Shown: one piece after another, positions 20,194 through 31,851 of the stretch
How the letters are laid out: the number at the start of each line of letters is the position of its first letter
Position numbering within the stretch: the stretch's first letter is position 1
Origin: Gemmatimonadota bacterium
GTDB lineage: Bacteria; Gemmatimonadota; Gemmatimonadetes; Gemmatimonadales; GWC2-71-9
Assembly: GCA_003222195.1 (NCBI GenBank)
Contig: QHVB01000024.1
Coordinates: 62,001 to 126,000, forward strand
DNA length: 64,000 nt
Direction of reading: 5' to 3'
Program-made: the position numbers and the translations under genes
Notes under the pieces: generated by a model
What the model saw: only the letters and a program-made list of their open reading frames with translations
Databases searched by the model: none
Told to the model about the DNA's origin: nothing

Positions 20194-20448
20194 GTGCCGG
20201 ACGCCGTCAAATCGCGCTACGTCATCCAGCTCGAGCGGCCGGGCGAGCGTGTGGACATGGAGTTCGTCCGCGCTCTGCTGGGCGGCACCGGGGTCGAGCT
20301 CGACGCCGGGTACGGGCCTGTTCCCGTCAACCCCAGCCTCGGGCGCTTCGTGGTGCGCGGCTTCGCGTCACCCGAAGCTCGCGCGGTCGCCGAGCGGATC
20401 CCGGGCGTCAGGTTTTTTGTCGACGCCCGCCAAGAACCGGCCGGCTGA
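20194..20448 (+). CDS. Small protein resembling an I9-type protease inhibitor/propeptide
   Basis: 84-aa ORF with GTG start and an AGGGCGGG ribosome-binding context. The pattern is strand (SRYVIQLE), helix (MEFVRALLGG), strand (GRFVVRGFAS), helix (PEARAVAERI), strand (VRFFVD), which is the order expected for subtilisin propeptide/I9 inhibitors; identity is weak and the assignment is inference. It converges on, and overlaps by 41 bases, the subtilase gene on the other strand. If real it would be an autonomous inhibitor of that protease. It has no signal peptide. Confidence 0.45.
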   Translation: MPDAVKSRYVIQLERPGERVDMEFVRALLGGTGVELDAGYGPVPVNPSLGRFVVRGFASPEARAVAERIPGVRFFVDARQEPAG

Positions 20449-21766
20449 GTCGTTTCAGACGCTTCGTGCCGAGGCCGAGCGCGCGCGTCGCGGCGGCGGC
20501 GTCGATCACTCCGTAACCCAGGTCGTAGTCCCAGCCGCGCCCGGCCAGGTCGCGGGCGCTGCGCTGCAGTGCGCCCTTGAGCTGTGCGGGCGTGAGCGCC
20601 GACGCGGGGAGGCGCTGGCGCAACGCCGCGGCGACGCCCGCGGCCACGGGGCTTGCGGCCGAAGTGCCCCCGTCCACCGGCTGGACGCCCGAGCCCGCGA
20701 AGTGGCTGAAGCCGGCGAGGTCCGGCTTGCGGGTGTGGAGCCCTCCCGGTCCCTGCGACGAATAGCCGAGGCGTCGATCGGTGACGGTGACGGCGGCGAC
20801 GGTGACGACGTCGGGATGGGAATTCGCGCCGTGGATGCTCTGGCCCGGACCGGTGTCGGCGGTGCCGCAGCGGTCGTCGGGGCAGGGCTTGCCGCAGTTG
20901 CCCGCGGCGAAGAACACGTCGGCGCCCGCCGCGACCAGGCCGCCGGTGATCTGATTGAACGGATGGTCGGGGTTGGCGCTGTAGTTCTCGGGCGAGCCGA
21001 TCGGGGCGTCTTCGGAGCGGTCGAACATCCCCCAGCTGTTGTTCACCACCCAGCGGCCCGGATTCGCGTTCACCCGTTCGATGAGGTCGGCGAAGGCGGC
21101 GATAGCGTCCGACAGGAACGCCGACCACGTCCCCGCCTGGGTTCGCAGCAACGCGTAGTCGTAGATCTTGGCCTCCGGAGCGGCGATGCGCACATCGTAG
21201 GCCACCATCGTCCCGTGATCGGGCTTGGCCGAGCCCGGCACGTAGTCCGACCCGGGGGCCCAGCCGCCGGCCACGGGGATGCGGCTGCCGTCGATGCCGG
21301 TATCGACGACGGCCACGTGGACGCTTTTCCCGGTCAAGCCGTGCGCGCGCAGGGCTGACACGCCGACCCGGCGCGCCACGTCGTCCGCCGTGCCGACAGC
21401 GCCGCTGCCGCAATAGGCGGAGGGGAAGACCGACACGGCGGGGTCGGCGAAGACGCCAACGACATCCATCCCGCGCTCTCGGCGCAGGCGGTGCACGGCC
21501 TCTTCGTCGTCGAAGATCGCGCGCACGGCGTAGGTGTCGATCGGCCCACCCTCGGCGCGCGCATAGCGGAATCCGCGGGCGGCTGGCCGCTCGGCAGGTG
21601 AGCCTAGACGACCGGCAACGCGCACGGGATGGTAGGTGTCGTCGAGCGCAAAGCCCGGGACGTGAAGCAGCTTCTCCAGGTCCGCGCCGGCGAGGCCGAA
21701 TGACCGGCTCCGCCAGGCGCGGTGCAGCGACTCGCCCTTACCGACCAGCAGAATACGCCGCGGCAT
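20408..21766 (-). CDS. Subtilisin-family (S8) serine protease without signal peptide
   Basis: 452-aa S8 protease with a full triad: Asp in VAVVDTGID, His in DHGTMVA, Ser in GGTSAASPVAAG; oxyanion Asn is probably that of FFAAGNCG. The first 120 residues resemble a propeptide. No secretion signal is visible, so an intracellular role or activation inside the cell is likely. It is the third gene behind the SNF2 helicase and zinc-cluster genes (66-base gap), so it may be a co-regulated effector. Confidence 0.85.
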   Translation of the reverse strand: MPRRILLVGKGESLHRAWRSRSFGLAGADLEKLLHVPGFALDDTYHPVRVAGRLGSPAERPAARGFRYARAEGGPIDTYAVRAIFDDEEAVHRLRRERGMDVVGVFADPAVSVFPSAYCGSGAVGTADDVARRVGVSALRAHGLTGKSVHVAVVDTGIDGSRIPVAGGWAPGSDYVPGSAKPDHGTMVAYDVRIAAPEAKIYDYALLRTQAGTWSAFLSDAIAAFADLIERVNANPGRWVVNNSWGMFDRSEDAPIGSPENYSANPDHPFNQITGGLVAAGADVFFAAGNCGKPCPDDRCGTADTGPGQSIHGANSHPDVVTVAAVTVTDRRLGYSSQGPGGLHTRKPDLAGFSHFAGSGVQPVDGGTSAASPVAAGVAAALRQRLPASALTPAQLKGALQRSARDLAGRGWDYDLGYGVIDAAAATRALGLGTKRLKRLSRPVLGGRRQKT

Positions 21767-21832
21767 CGGCGGACCTCCCGAGTGGCGTGGTCAGGGCGCT
21801 GGGGTCCCATACCCGGAACTACGGCCAAGGAT

Positions 21833-23836
21833 TCACCTGCGCCGTTTCGACCCGAGCACCGAATGCCTCACGATCCGGTCCGGCACCGTGTCTCCATGTC
21901 GCAGAGTGAAAACTGTCTTTCGCGTCAACCCGAGATCGAGCTCCACCACGAAATGGCTGCGGTCGCGGGCGATCCGCCAGGCGCGTGACGCCTTGGGCGC
22001 ACGGCCCGTCACCGCCCGAGCAGCGGTGACCACCTCCTCCGGCGGGTCGCCGATCGTCGCGAGCTGCGCGCACGTCGCGCAGCGGTGGGACTGCTGGTCT
22101 AGATCGGCCGTGCACACCTGACGGCCGCAATGAGCGCAAGCGGCGCGATGCTGCGCGCAGGCGCCTTTGCCACACACGGGACACGCCTCCACTTCATCCG
22201 ATGCGAAGATCGCCGCCGGCTCCTCTGCGCAGTCGGCCCGGTGCGCCCCGCAGACCAGGCGCCGCGATGCGTCGGTGCGGTGCAGGTGGCGCGAGCAGTG
22301 CACGTGCCCATCCACCACACACACGGCCTGATGCGCCGTGCAGACGGACTTGCTGCAGCTCGCGCACTGCGTCACCTCGTCGACGCCCACGGGCTCGTTG
22401 GTCCCGCCCTCGCAGTAACGCACGCACGTGGTGCACAACCGGCGGCTGCCCTTGGGCGCGTCAGGCCGGCTCTGCTGCGCGTGGCGATTGCAGACGAGCC
22501 GCCCGCAGCTGCCGCAGGCCTCGAGACAGGCCGAGCAGGCGGGGTGGTCAGCCTCCGCGCACACGCCCTCGTGCTTCGAGCAATGGTCCATCCGGCACGA
22601 CGGACAGACGCGGGCGTGCTCCGCGCAGGCGGGCTGCTCATCGATCCTGCAGCTGGCAATGCCATGGTCGGCGCAGAAGTCTTCGGCGCACACGGAGCAC
22701 CGCGTCGAGCAGGCGTCACAGGCGCAGTGCCCCTCCTCGTGCCGGCACACAACAAGCTCTGACGGGGGCCGGCCGCAATGCGGGCACGCCACCGTCCACG
22801 CAGCCGTTCCAGCGAGCGGCCGCTGGGCCGCGAGCTTGCCGCGTCGGCCACGCGCCGATCGCAGCTCCCACTCGACGCGCTGCACCAACACGTGAGCCTC
22901 GACGAGCTGGAGCGGGTGCACGATCGCCTTGACCTGGTGGCGGCGCACCTCCTCGGTCCTCCGCCGCTCGTGCAGGGCGGTGATCGTACGTTCTTCTTCC
23001 GAGTCGGACTTGTCCGCGAGGATGGAAGCGAAGTACCGGTCAAGCCGATCGAGCTCCGTGGCGACCTCTTTTTCCGCGACAGTCTGCCGCGCGGCAACCC
23101 GTTCGGCGCTCTTCTCCCGCAGGTTGCCGAGCAACAGCTTCAGCATCTCGTCGGGCTCGCGCGGCAGCACGGGGGCGGCGGCGGGGATCACGCCCGCAGC
23201 GGCGGCTTTCACGCGGCGCGCCTCGAGATCCTGGAATAAACGGGCGACGTCGTCGCTCGAGCGCGTACCCGTCGACAGATCGAAGACGTCGCTCTCGACC
23301 ACGGCTTCTTCGACTGCGGCGCCGGCGCGCAGCACGACGCGGGCCACGAGCCGTCCGATGGGATGCGCCGCCAGGCCCACGCTGCTCTGCCGTGCCGTGC
23401 CGTCCCTCACGGGAACCGGAGGCGCTACACTCGGTGCGACATCCTCGTCGTCCGCGGCGACGGGAGACGGCGGCGGGATCATACCGAGCGAGAGGCGGCC
23501 CGCCCTGGTGCGGATCGCCTCGATCAGATGCGTGAGGAACGGGCTGCCGAGCACGGCGATCTCGGCGGCGGGGTTCCGCTCCAGGGCATCGAGGGAGAGG
23601 GCCAACCGCACTGACTCGCGGCCCTGGAAGTGGGCGCGCTCGGCGGGCGGCAGCTTCAGTTCGCGAAGATCAGAGCCTTTTTCGAGCAGCTTGACCCCCG
23701 CAAGATCGCAGTAGCGCTCGACGAACGGCCGGATGCGCGCGTCGGCGAGGGGGTCCGCCTCCGCTGCCTCGGGCGCCGGCGCGGGACGCTTGGCCTTGCC
23801 CTGAGGCTTGGGCTGCGGCTTGCGACGGCGTGTCAC
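21833..23836 (-). CDS. Zinc-cluster protein, putative partner of the SNF2 helicase (YqhG-like N-terminus)
   Basis: 667 aa, GTG start overlapping the helicase stop. A basic N-terminal tail is followed by a region (FVERYCDLAGVKLLEKG...) that resembles the YqhG family paired with SNF2 helicase YqhH in Bacillus; that relation is tentative. Residues about 330-620 carry roughly six repeats of the form CxxCx4CxxHx4C (for example CSVCAEDFCADHGIASC and CPSCRMDHCSKHEGVC), a B-box or treble-clef-like zinc array. The C-terminus returns to a globular region. A role in recognising nucleic acid or protein for the helicase is inferred. Confidence 0.65.
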   Translation of the reverse strand: MTRRRKPQPKPQGKAKRPAPAPEAAEADPLADARIRPFVERYCDLAGVKLLEKGSDLRELKLPPAERAHFQGRESVRLALSLDALERNPAAEIAVLGSPFLTHLIEAIRTRAGRLSLGMIPPPSPVAADDEDVAPSVAPPVPVRDGTARQSSVGLAAHPIGRLVARVVLRAGAAVEEAVVESDVFDLSTGTRSSDDVARLFQDLEARRVKAAAAGVIPAAAPVLPREPDEMLKLLLGNLREKSAERVAARQTVAEKEVATELDRLDRYFASILADKSDSEEERTITALHERRRTEEVRRHQVKAIVHPLQLVEAHVLVQRVEWELRSARGRRGKLAAQRPLAGTAAWTVACPHCGRPPSELVVCRHEEGHCACDACSTRCSVCAEDFCADHGIASCRIDEQPACAEHARVCPSCRMDHCSKHEGVCAEADHPACSACLEACGSCGRLVCNRHAQQSRPDAPKGSRRLCTTCVRYCEGGTNEPVGVDEVTQCASCSKSVCTAHQAVCVVDGHVHCSRHLHRTDASRRLVCGAHRADCAEEPAAIFASDEVEACPVCGKGACAQHRAACAHCGRQVCTADLDQQSHRCATCAQLATIGDPPEEVVTAARAVTGRAPKASRAWRIARDRSHFVVELDLGLTRKTVFTLRHGDTVPDRIVRHSVLGSKRRR

Positions 23837-25986
23837 GCGGTGTCCACCTGGATGTCTACGAGCACCAGAGGCAGGTGCTCCACCTGCGCCACGAGGGTGA
23901 TCGCGCGTCCCGAGCTGCTCATGCCGGTGAGCCTCACCAGCTCCCCGTATTGGGGATGACTGCCAGCCGGCTGGGGCATCGTGATGCCCCCGATCGGCTC
24001 GATCGACTCAAGCGCCTCGAGCACCTCGGTCACGTGCACGCCGAGGCGCCGGCGCTTCGCGTCCCACCCCGCGGCCTTGGTGACCTGGCTCGTGCCGAGG
24101 CCCAGGCGCAGGCGGCCAGGAACGGAGAGCGTCTCGAACCGTCGCTCCAAGCGGGTCGCGTTGTCGTCGGGCGCGATGAGTGAGTTCAGCTGTTCTTGTT
24201 CCTTGCCGACGGCGCTGCTCTTCTCGATGTCGGCGCCGATCGTCTCGACCCGGCGCGCGAAATCCTCTTCGTTGTCGGCGGCGAGCCATTCGTCGGCGAG
24301 CCGGCCCTCGAACGTGTGGGCGCCGCCGAACTCGCCGAGGATCAGGTCCAGCTCCCCGACGACCAGCTCGAACAGCTTGATCTTGCGGTCGAGCAGCTCG
24401 AGGATGTACGACTCGATCGTCCCGGCGGCGGCAAGGTTCACGATGTGCACCTCGCGCGTCTGCCCGATGCGATGCAGGCGCCCGATGCGCTGCTCGACGA
24501 CCATCGGGTTCCACGGCAGGTCGTAGTTCACGAGCACGTTGCAGAACTGCAGGTTCCGTCCTTCGCTGCCCGCGCGGGTGGCGATCAGGACGCTGCGCTC
24601 GTCCTCGTGGAAGGCGCGGATGCGTTTGTCCCGTTCGGGCGTCGCGTGCGCCCCCCAGTAGACGATAGGCTTCCGGCCCAGGGCCTGGACCCGCTGCTCA
24701 ATCAGCTGAATCGTGGGCCGGTGATCGCTGAAGACCACGACGCGGTCGGGCGTTTCCTTGAGCACGGCGGTCAGCACGTTCAGCTTGGCGTGCGTCTTGA
24801 TCTTCTGCGCCCGCTGGGCGAGCTGGCGCGCGATGGTGCGGTACTCGGGGCTGATGCGCTCGCTCTCCGCGAGGTGCTCGAGCGATTCGGCGAGCGCCTT
24901 CGCGGAGGAGCACAGCCGCTGGCGCAGGTGGATGACCGCGAGCTGCAGGATGCCCTTCTTGGTCAGCCGCCGGCGGGGCGCTTCTCCCCCGTCTTCCGTC
25001 TCTTCTTGCTCGGCCGGCTGGACGAAGCCTTCCCGGTAGAGGCGGCGCAGGAACTGCGTGGTCCGATCGTACAGGTCCCGCTCGGCGGTCGTGAGTTTCA
25101 CCTCGGGGTGCCGGGGGCGGCGTGGCGGCAGGTTCAGGTCGTCGACGACGCTCGAGCGCCGAGTGCGGATCATCACCTCGTGCGTCAGCGCGCGCAGGGC
25201 TTCGGGATCGCGGGGCTGGCGGTGGTCGCCGGCGACCAGGTGCTCGGCGCGAAACTCCTCCCAGGTGCCGAGCTGTCCTGGCCGCAGCAGGGTGACGAGG
25301 TTGTACAACTCGCGCAGGTCGTTCTGGAGCGGCGTCGCCGTGAGCAGCAGGATAAAGTCGCGCTCGATCCTCTCGATGAACTGGTAGGTGGCGCCGCGGT
25401 GGCTCTTGATCTTGTGCGCCTCGTCCACGATCACGAGGTCCCAGTGGTGGCGCAGGATCTCCTCGGCGTGGCGGCGCGAGCGCGCGCGGTCGTGCGACAC
25501 GATCGCCTTCGTGACGCGCTGCCAGTCGTCGGGGTCGGTCGGCGCGTCGAAGCGCTCGAAGAACTTCTCCGCCAGCTCTCCCTGCCACTGGCCCACGAGC
25601 GAGGCCGGCGTGAGGATCAGCGCGCGGCGGGCGAGCCCGCGGATCGCAAGCTCCTTGTAGATGATGCTCGCCTCGATCGTCTTGCCGAGGCCGACTTCGT
25701 CAGCGAGGATCGCGCGGCCGCCCATCTGCCGCAGCACGCGCTGGGCGACGTCGATTTGGTGGGGCAGCTCCTTGATCGCGTTCGCGTCGAGCGTGATGAG
25801 CCGGTCGAAGCCCGGCACGAGCGCGATCCGCTCGGCCTCGCGCCGCAGGTCGTACCAGGCGCGGTCTGTGGGGGGCCCCTTCAACTGCTCGGCGAAGAGC
25901 TTCAGGGACCGCTCGTCGACCGCCCAGGTTTCATCGCGCGGAGCGGAGGAGCTGAGGGTCGGGGGGGGGAGGTGGGGAGTCGTCAC
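23833..25986 (-). CDS. SNF2/RapA-type helicase-like ATPase
   Basis: Superfamily 2 translocase of about 718 aa. Motifs: I ADEVGLGKTIEAS, II VDEAHKIK, III LTATPLQN, V ATRAGSEGRNLQ, VI EQRIGRLHRIGQ, so both RecA lobes are intact. Start is uncertain: the GTG at 25986 is the first near the conserved WAVDERSLK segment, but has no good ribosome-binding site; the frame stays open to 26421 through a 70-bp repeat, with an ATG at 26136 inside it. A 9-base G run (25961-25969) lies just inside the N-terminus. First gene of a three-gene operon with the zinc-cluster and subtilase genes. Confidence 0.85.
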   Translation of the reverse strand: MTTPHLPPPTLSSSAPRDETWAVDERSLKLFAEQLKGPPTDRAWYDLRREAERIALVPGFDRLITLDANAIKELPHQIDVAQRVLRQMGGRAILADEVGLGKTIEASIIYKELAIRGLARRALILTPASLVGQWQGELAEKFFERFDAPTDPDDWQRVTKAIVSHDRARSRRHAEEILRHHWDLVIVDEAHKIKSHRGATYQFIERIERDFILLLTATPLQNDLRELYNLVTLLRPGQLGTWEEFRAEHLVAGDHRQPRDPEALRALTHEVMIRTRRSSVVDDLNLPPRRPRHPEVKLTTAERDLYDRTTQFLRRLYREGFVQPAEQEETEDGGEAPRRRLTKKGILQLAVIHLRQRLCSSAKALAESLEHLAESERISPEYRTIARQLAQRAQKIKTHAKLNVLTAVLKETPDRVVVFSDHRPTIQLIEQRVQALGRKPIVYWGAHATPERDKRIRAFHEDERSVLIATRAGSEGRNLQFCNVLVNYDLPWNPMVVEQRIGRLHRIGQTREVHIVNLAAAGTIESYILELLDRKIKLFELVVGELDLILGEFGGAHTFEGRLADEWLAADNEEDFARRVETIGADIEKSSAVGKEQEQLNSLIAPDDNATRLERRFETLSVPGRLRLGLGTSQVTKAAGWDAKRRRLGVHVTEVLEALESIEPIGGITMPQPAGSHPQYGELVRLTGMSSSGRAITLVAQVEHLPLVLVDIQVDTA

Positions 25987-26540
25987 GCCGTGGCTCGAGA
26001 AGTCGGGGACGCAATATGGAAGCGGGCCCCCCCGCCGCGCCACCCCACCGTCTTGGATTCGGTCGATAATGAAACGCTTGTAAAATGCTTGCAGAGAGTT
26101 CTGGTCGACTCTCGTGATGAGTGCGTAGAAGAGCATCTGAGCGGCTCGGTCGCTCAGCGCGGCGACGCGGTTGACGAGCAGCGTCGTCGGGCAGGTTGGT
26201 CTCACGTACGGCGCCAGTCGGATGAGCTCGCATGGTCGGTTTCTTAGGGAGTTTGGTACTCGCAGCCCAAATAATGGAAGAGTCCCGCGGGCCGCCAAGG
26301 TAACACCCGGATCCACGCTCTTGCGTGCACGCAACGGCACGCACACATCACCTGGTCGATCGTGCGACAACGGCGCACGCTTCCACCGAAACGCGCCAGA
26401 GCGTATCACGCGCCGTCGCACGATCTTCGATGGGTCCTGGCGTGTCGCAGCACATCGCGCGACGTGGGCATATGTCTTGCGCCACCTCGCCTCGTACTCA
26501 GCCCTGTCAACAGCACGTCAATCGCGATCACTACAAGACG
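25987..26540. other. Divergent intergenic region between helicase and GH-GT2 operons
   Basis: 554 bases between the chosen starts. It contains the 70-bp repeat and must hold both promoters. The minus frame remains open through most of it, but codon use and lack of conserved features argue against coding. No RNA gene or clear promoter box was recognised. Confidence 0.5.
26071..26140. repeat. 70-bp direct repeat, left copy
   Basis: Matches 40053-40122 at 67 of 70 positions, same orientation, 14 kb apart. It contains a small inverted repeat GAGAGT / ACTCTC with an 8-base loop. Read on the plus strand it can encode ETLVKCLQRVL and on the minus strand LITRVDQNSLQAF, so it might be a fragment of a lost gene. 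It marks the left edge of the glycan/export operon block. Confidence 0.9.
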
Positions 26541-29125
26541 ATGAATCTGTTTCCACGATTTCTCGACCGATCGCTTCGGCGGCAGGTAATCGAGCTACCT
26601 GGAGTTGCGGCTGCGAACCTGCCTGCCTCGACACCGAGTCCTGCCCCGACTGCGCGACCTTGCGTACGCGGCAAGTTCCTGTTCGTCGGCGACGAGAAGC
26701 TCTACATCCGCGGCGCCACCTACGGCACGTTTCGTCCACAACCGGACGGCAGCGAGGTCCCCGCCGCCGACGTCGTCGAGCGTGACTTCGCACTGATGGC
26801 GGCGACCGGCTTCAACGCGGTGCGCACCTACACCGTGCCTCCGCTCTGGCTACTCGACGCGGCGCGGCGTCACGGGCTTTACGTGATGATCGGGATCCCC
26901 GTCGAGCGCTACATCGGGTTCATCGCCGAGCGCCGGAAGCGTGGCGAGCCCGAGATCGAGGACATCGTGCGCACGGCCGTGCGCGCCACCGCCGCGCATC
27001 CGGCCGCCTTGTGTTACGCCATCGGCAACGAAATCCCAGCTCCCGTGGCGCGCTGGTTCGGCGCCCGGCGTGTCGAGCGCTACCTCCGGCGCCTCTACCG
27101 CGCGGCGAAGGCTGAGGCACCCGACTGTCTCGTCACCTACGTCAACTATCCCTCGACCGAGTACCTGCGGCTCGGGTTCCTCGATTTCCTGTGCTTCAAC
27201 GTGTACCTCGAATCGCAGGAGCGCCTCCAAGCGTATCTCGCCCGGCTCCACAACCTCGCGGGGGAGCGGCCCATCGTCATGAGCGAGCTCGGCCTCGACA
27301 GCCGGCGCAACGGCGAGCACCAGCAAGCGCGTACGCTCGACTGGCAGGTGCGCAGCGCGTTCGCCTCCGGCTGTGCCGGCGCCTTCGTCTATGCGTGGAC
27401 GGACGAGTGGCACCGCTCGGGCGAAGACGTCGAGGATTGGGACTTCGGGCTCACGCGACGCGACCGCTCACCGAAGCCCGCCCTCCGCGCCGTTCAGGAC
27501 GCGTTCGGCGAGGTACCGCACGTCCCGACTCTTCCCTGGCCCCGCGTGTCCGTTGTTCTGTGCACGTTCAACGGGTCCCGGACGCTTCAGGAGTGTCTCG
27601 AGGGGCTGGGGCGCCTCGACTATCCCAACTATGAAGTGATCGTGGTGGACGACGGCTCCACGGATCACTCGGCCGACATCGCCCGCCGCTATCCGGTTGC
27701 CGTGATCCAAACGCGCAACCAGGGCCTGGCCCTCGCACGTAACGTCGGTCTCCAGGCTGCGACCGGAGACATCGTTGCCTACATCGACGACGACGCGTAC
27801 CCCGACCCGCACTGGCTCACGTATCTCGCGGCGACCTTCATGAGCACCACGCACTGCGCGGTCGGCGGTCCCAACATCGTTCCCCCCGACGATGGGCCGA
27901 TCGCCCAATGTGTGGCGCGCGCGCCGGGCGGGCCCGTGCACGTCCTCCTCAGCGACCGCGAAGCCGAGCACATCCCGGGCTGCAACATGGCGTTCCGTAA
28001 GGTGTGCCTCTCGTCCATCGGTGGGTTCGACGGTCAGTTCCGCGTCGCGGGTGACGACGTAGACGTCTGCTGGCGGCTGCAGGCTCGCGGCTGGACACTG
28101 GGCTTCAGCCCGGCCGCGGTCGTCTGGCACCACCGCCGAAATTCGGTCCGCGCGTACTGGAAGCAGCAGCGTGGCTACGGGCGGGCCGAAGCGATGCTCG
28201 AGCGCAAGTGGCCCGAGAAATACAACGGCCCCGGACACGTCCGCTGGGCGGGCCGAATCTACGGACAGGGGCTCACCGCACGGCTTAGCTGGCGACGCTC
28301 GCGCGTGTACCACGGGATCTGGGGTGCCGCGCCATATCAGTCGCTGTATGAGCCGGCGTCCGGACTGCTCGGCTCGGTCGCCCAAATGCCCGAGTGGCAC
28401 CTCATCACCGCGATACTCGCGGGCATCACCGTCCTGAGCGCTGTGTGGAGCCCGTTGCGGTTCGCGCTCCCGCTGCTCGCCGTCGGCGTGCTGGTGCCAG
28501 TGGCGCAGGCCGTCGTCAGCGCGACGCGCGCCTCGTTCCCGGACACAACCCGGGCGACGCGCCTGTGGAAGCGGTTGTTGACCGGCATGCTGCATCTCGT
28601 GCAACCGATCGCGCGCCTGTGGGGGCGGCTCAAGGAAGGCCTAACTCCCTGGCGCTGCCACGGCAGCCTGCGCCCCGCCCCGCTCTGGCCCGTCACGACC
28701 GCACTTTGGAGCGAGCAATGGCACGCCCCGGGCGCGCGTCTGCACCAGGTGGAAGGGGCGCTGCGCGGCGCGGGGGCCTGCGTGCTGGAGGGCGGCCCGC
28801 ACGACCGCTGGGACCTCGAGGTGCGCGGTGGATTCCTGGGCGCGGCGCGACTGCTCATGGCCGTCGAAGAATTCGGCGGCGGGCGGCAGCTGGTGCGACT
28901 GCGGTCGTGGCCCACCATCCCAGCCCGCGGGCCAATCCTCACCATCGCGCTCGCTGCCCTGGCCGCCGCTGCGCTTCACGATCACGCGTGGGTCCCGGGC
29001 GCGCTCATCGGCTTCGGCGCCATGCTGCCTCTGACAAAGGCGCTGGAGGAAAGCCTGGTCGCGATGGCAACGGTGCGCTGCGCCCTTCGTCGCTTGCGGG
29101 ACGGGAACGGGCAGGAGCGGTCCTG

Positions 29126-29126
<1 letters not shown>
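26541..29126 (+). CDS. Fusion: glycosidase-like TIM barrel + family-2 glycosyltransferase
   Basis: 861 aa from the ATG at 26541 (weak ribosome-binding site; an earlier start is possible). Residues about 50-310 form a GH2/GH5-like barrel with candidate acid/base Glu in YAIGNEIP and nucleophile Glu in IVMSELGLD. Residues about 330-600 are a GT2 domain with VSVVLCTFNG, VVDDGSTD, AYIDDDAYPD (DxD) and GDDVDVCWRLQ. The C-terminal third has hydrophobic segments (SAVWSPLRFALPLLAVGVL and near LTIALAALAAAAL) suggesting membrane attachment. It opens the seven-gene operon and overlaps the ABC gene (TGATG). Building and trimming of one glycan by one polypeptide is inferred. Confidence 0.8.
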
Positions 29127-30843
<1,717 letters not shown>

Positions 30844-30859
<16 letters not shown>

Positions 30860-31851
30860 GCCGCGCACGGCCGCGGGCCGTGCTGTGGGGCAACCTGCAA
30901 TGGCATCCCGCTGCAGAGGCATGGGCCGCGTTCGCGGCCGATGAAGTCACAGCGACGCCCGAGATCATAGAGGTGCTGCGTAAAGGGAAGAAGTCGGCGA
31001 CCTACCGTCTCGTTGGCGCGGGGCCGTCCGGCGAGTCGATCATCGCGCAGCGCTCGCAGCCAGCGCGCGCGTCCATCGAGCGCACCGTACACGAAGACAT
31101 CCTCCCTCATGTGCCCGTCCCCGCGCCGCGCTATTACGGCTCATGGACAGAGTCGGGGTCGGAAGAATTCGTCTGGATCTTCGTGGAGGACATGGGCGAC
31201 GACCGATTTGCAGCCATGGACCCCGTCCACCTCACCTTGGCAGGACGTTGGGTGGGGGCTTTGCACGTTGCAGCGGCGGAGATCCCGGCCGCCCGGAGAT
31301 TGCCGGACGGAGGGCCCGGCCGCTACCTGCGTCACCTTCACTCCGGGCGCGATACGCTACGGCGCAACCTCAAGAACCCCGCGCTCGATCCCGACGGCAT
31401 CGCGCTTCTGGATCAGGTCGTCGCGAGCCTGGACACCATCGAGCGAGCTTGGAGCCGGTTCGAGAACGCGTGCAACGCCTTTCCCCGGACGCTGGTACAC
31501 GGGGACATCCAGCGGAAGAACATCCACGTGCGGAGCGGCGCCACAGGGCCCGAGCTGTGCCTGATCGACTGGGAGACCGCGGGTTGGGGTCTCCCGGCAG
31601 TGGACCTGCCGAAGCTCGATCTGACAGCCTATCACAGCGTGGTGGGTGCGGTCTGGCCCCACGTGCGGCTCGACGACGTGCACCGGGTCGCGGCCGTCGG
31701 GACCGCGCTGCAGCAGGTGGCGGGGATTGACTGGGTGAGTCCAGAGCTGGGCGACGAGCGACCCCTGTGCGTAGTCCGGCCCTTGTCGTGGTTGCGCGTC
31801 TACCACGGGCGGTTGATTCACGCCCTTCACGAGCTCGGGGACCTGACATGA
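30844..31851 (+). CDS. Aminoglycoside-phosphotransferase-fold kinase 1
   Basis: 335-aa APH/choline-kinase-fold protein. Catalytic loop LVHGDIQRKNIHV and metal-binding LIDWET are intact; the N-lobe includes RKGKKSATYRL. The family phosphorylates hydroxyls on small molecules such as amino alcohols, sugars and amino acids. Being embedded in a glycan/export operon, it more likely makes an intermediate than confers resistance. Overlaps the ABC gene by 16 bases and the next kinase by 4. Confidence 0.85.

Noticed and set aside
26071-26140. 70-bp repeat as a CRISPR or integron attC site
   Set aside because: Only two copies 14 kb apart, no spacers, and no attC core sites.
24196-26247. 683-codon plus-strand ORF
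   Set aside because: Mirror of the SNF2 helicase whose motifs are intact on the minus strand.
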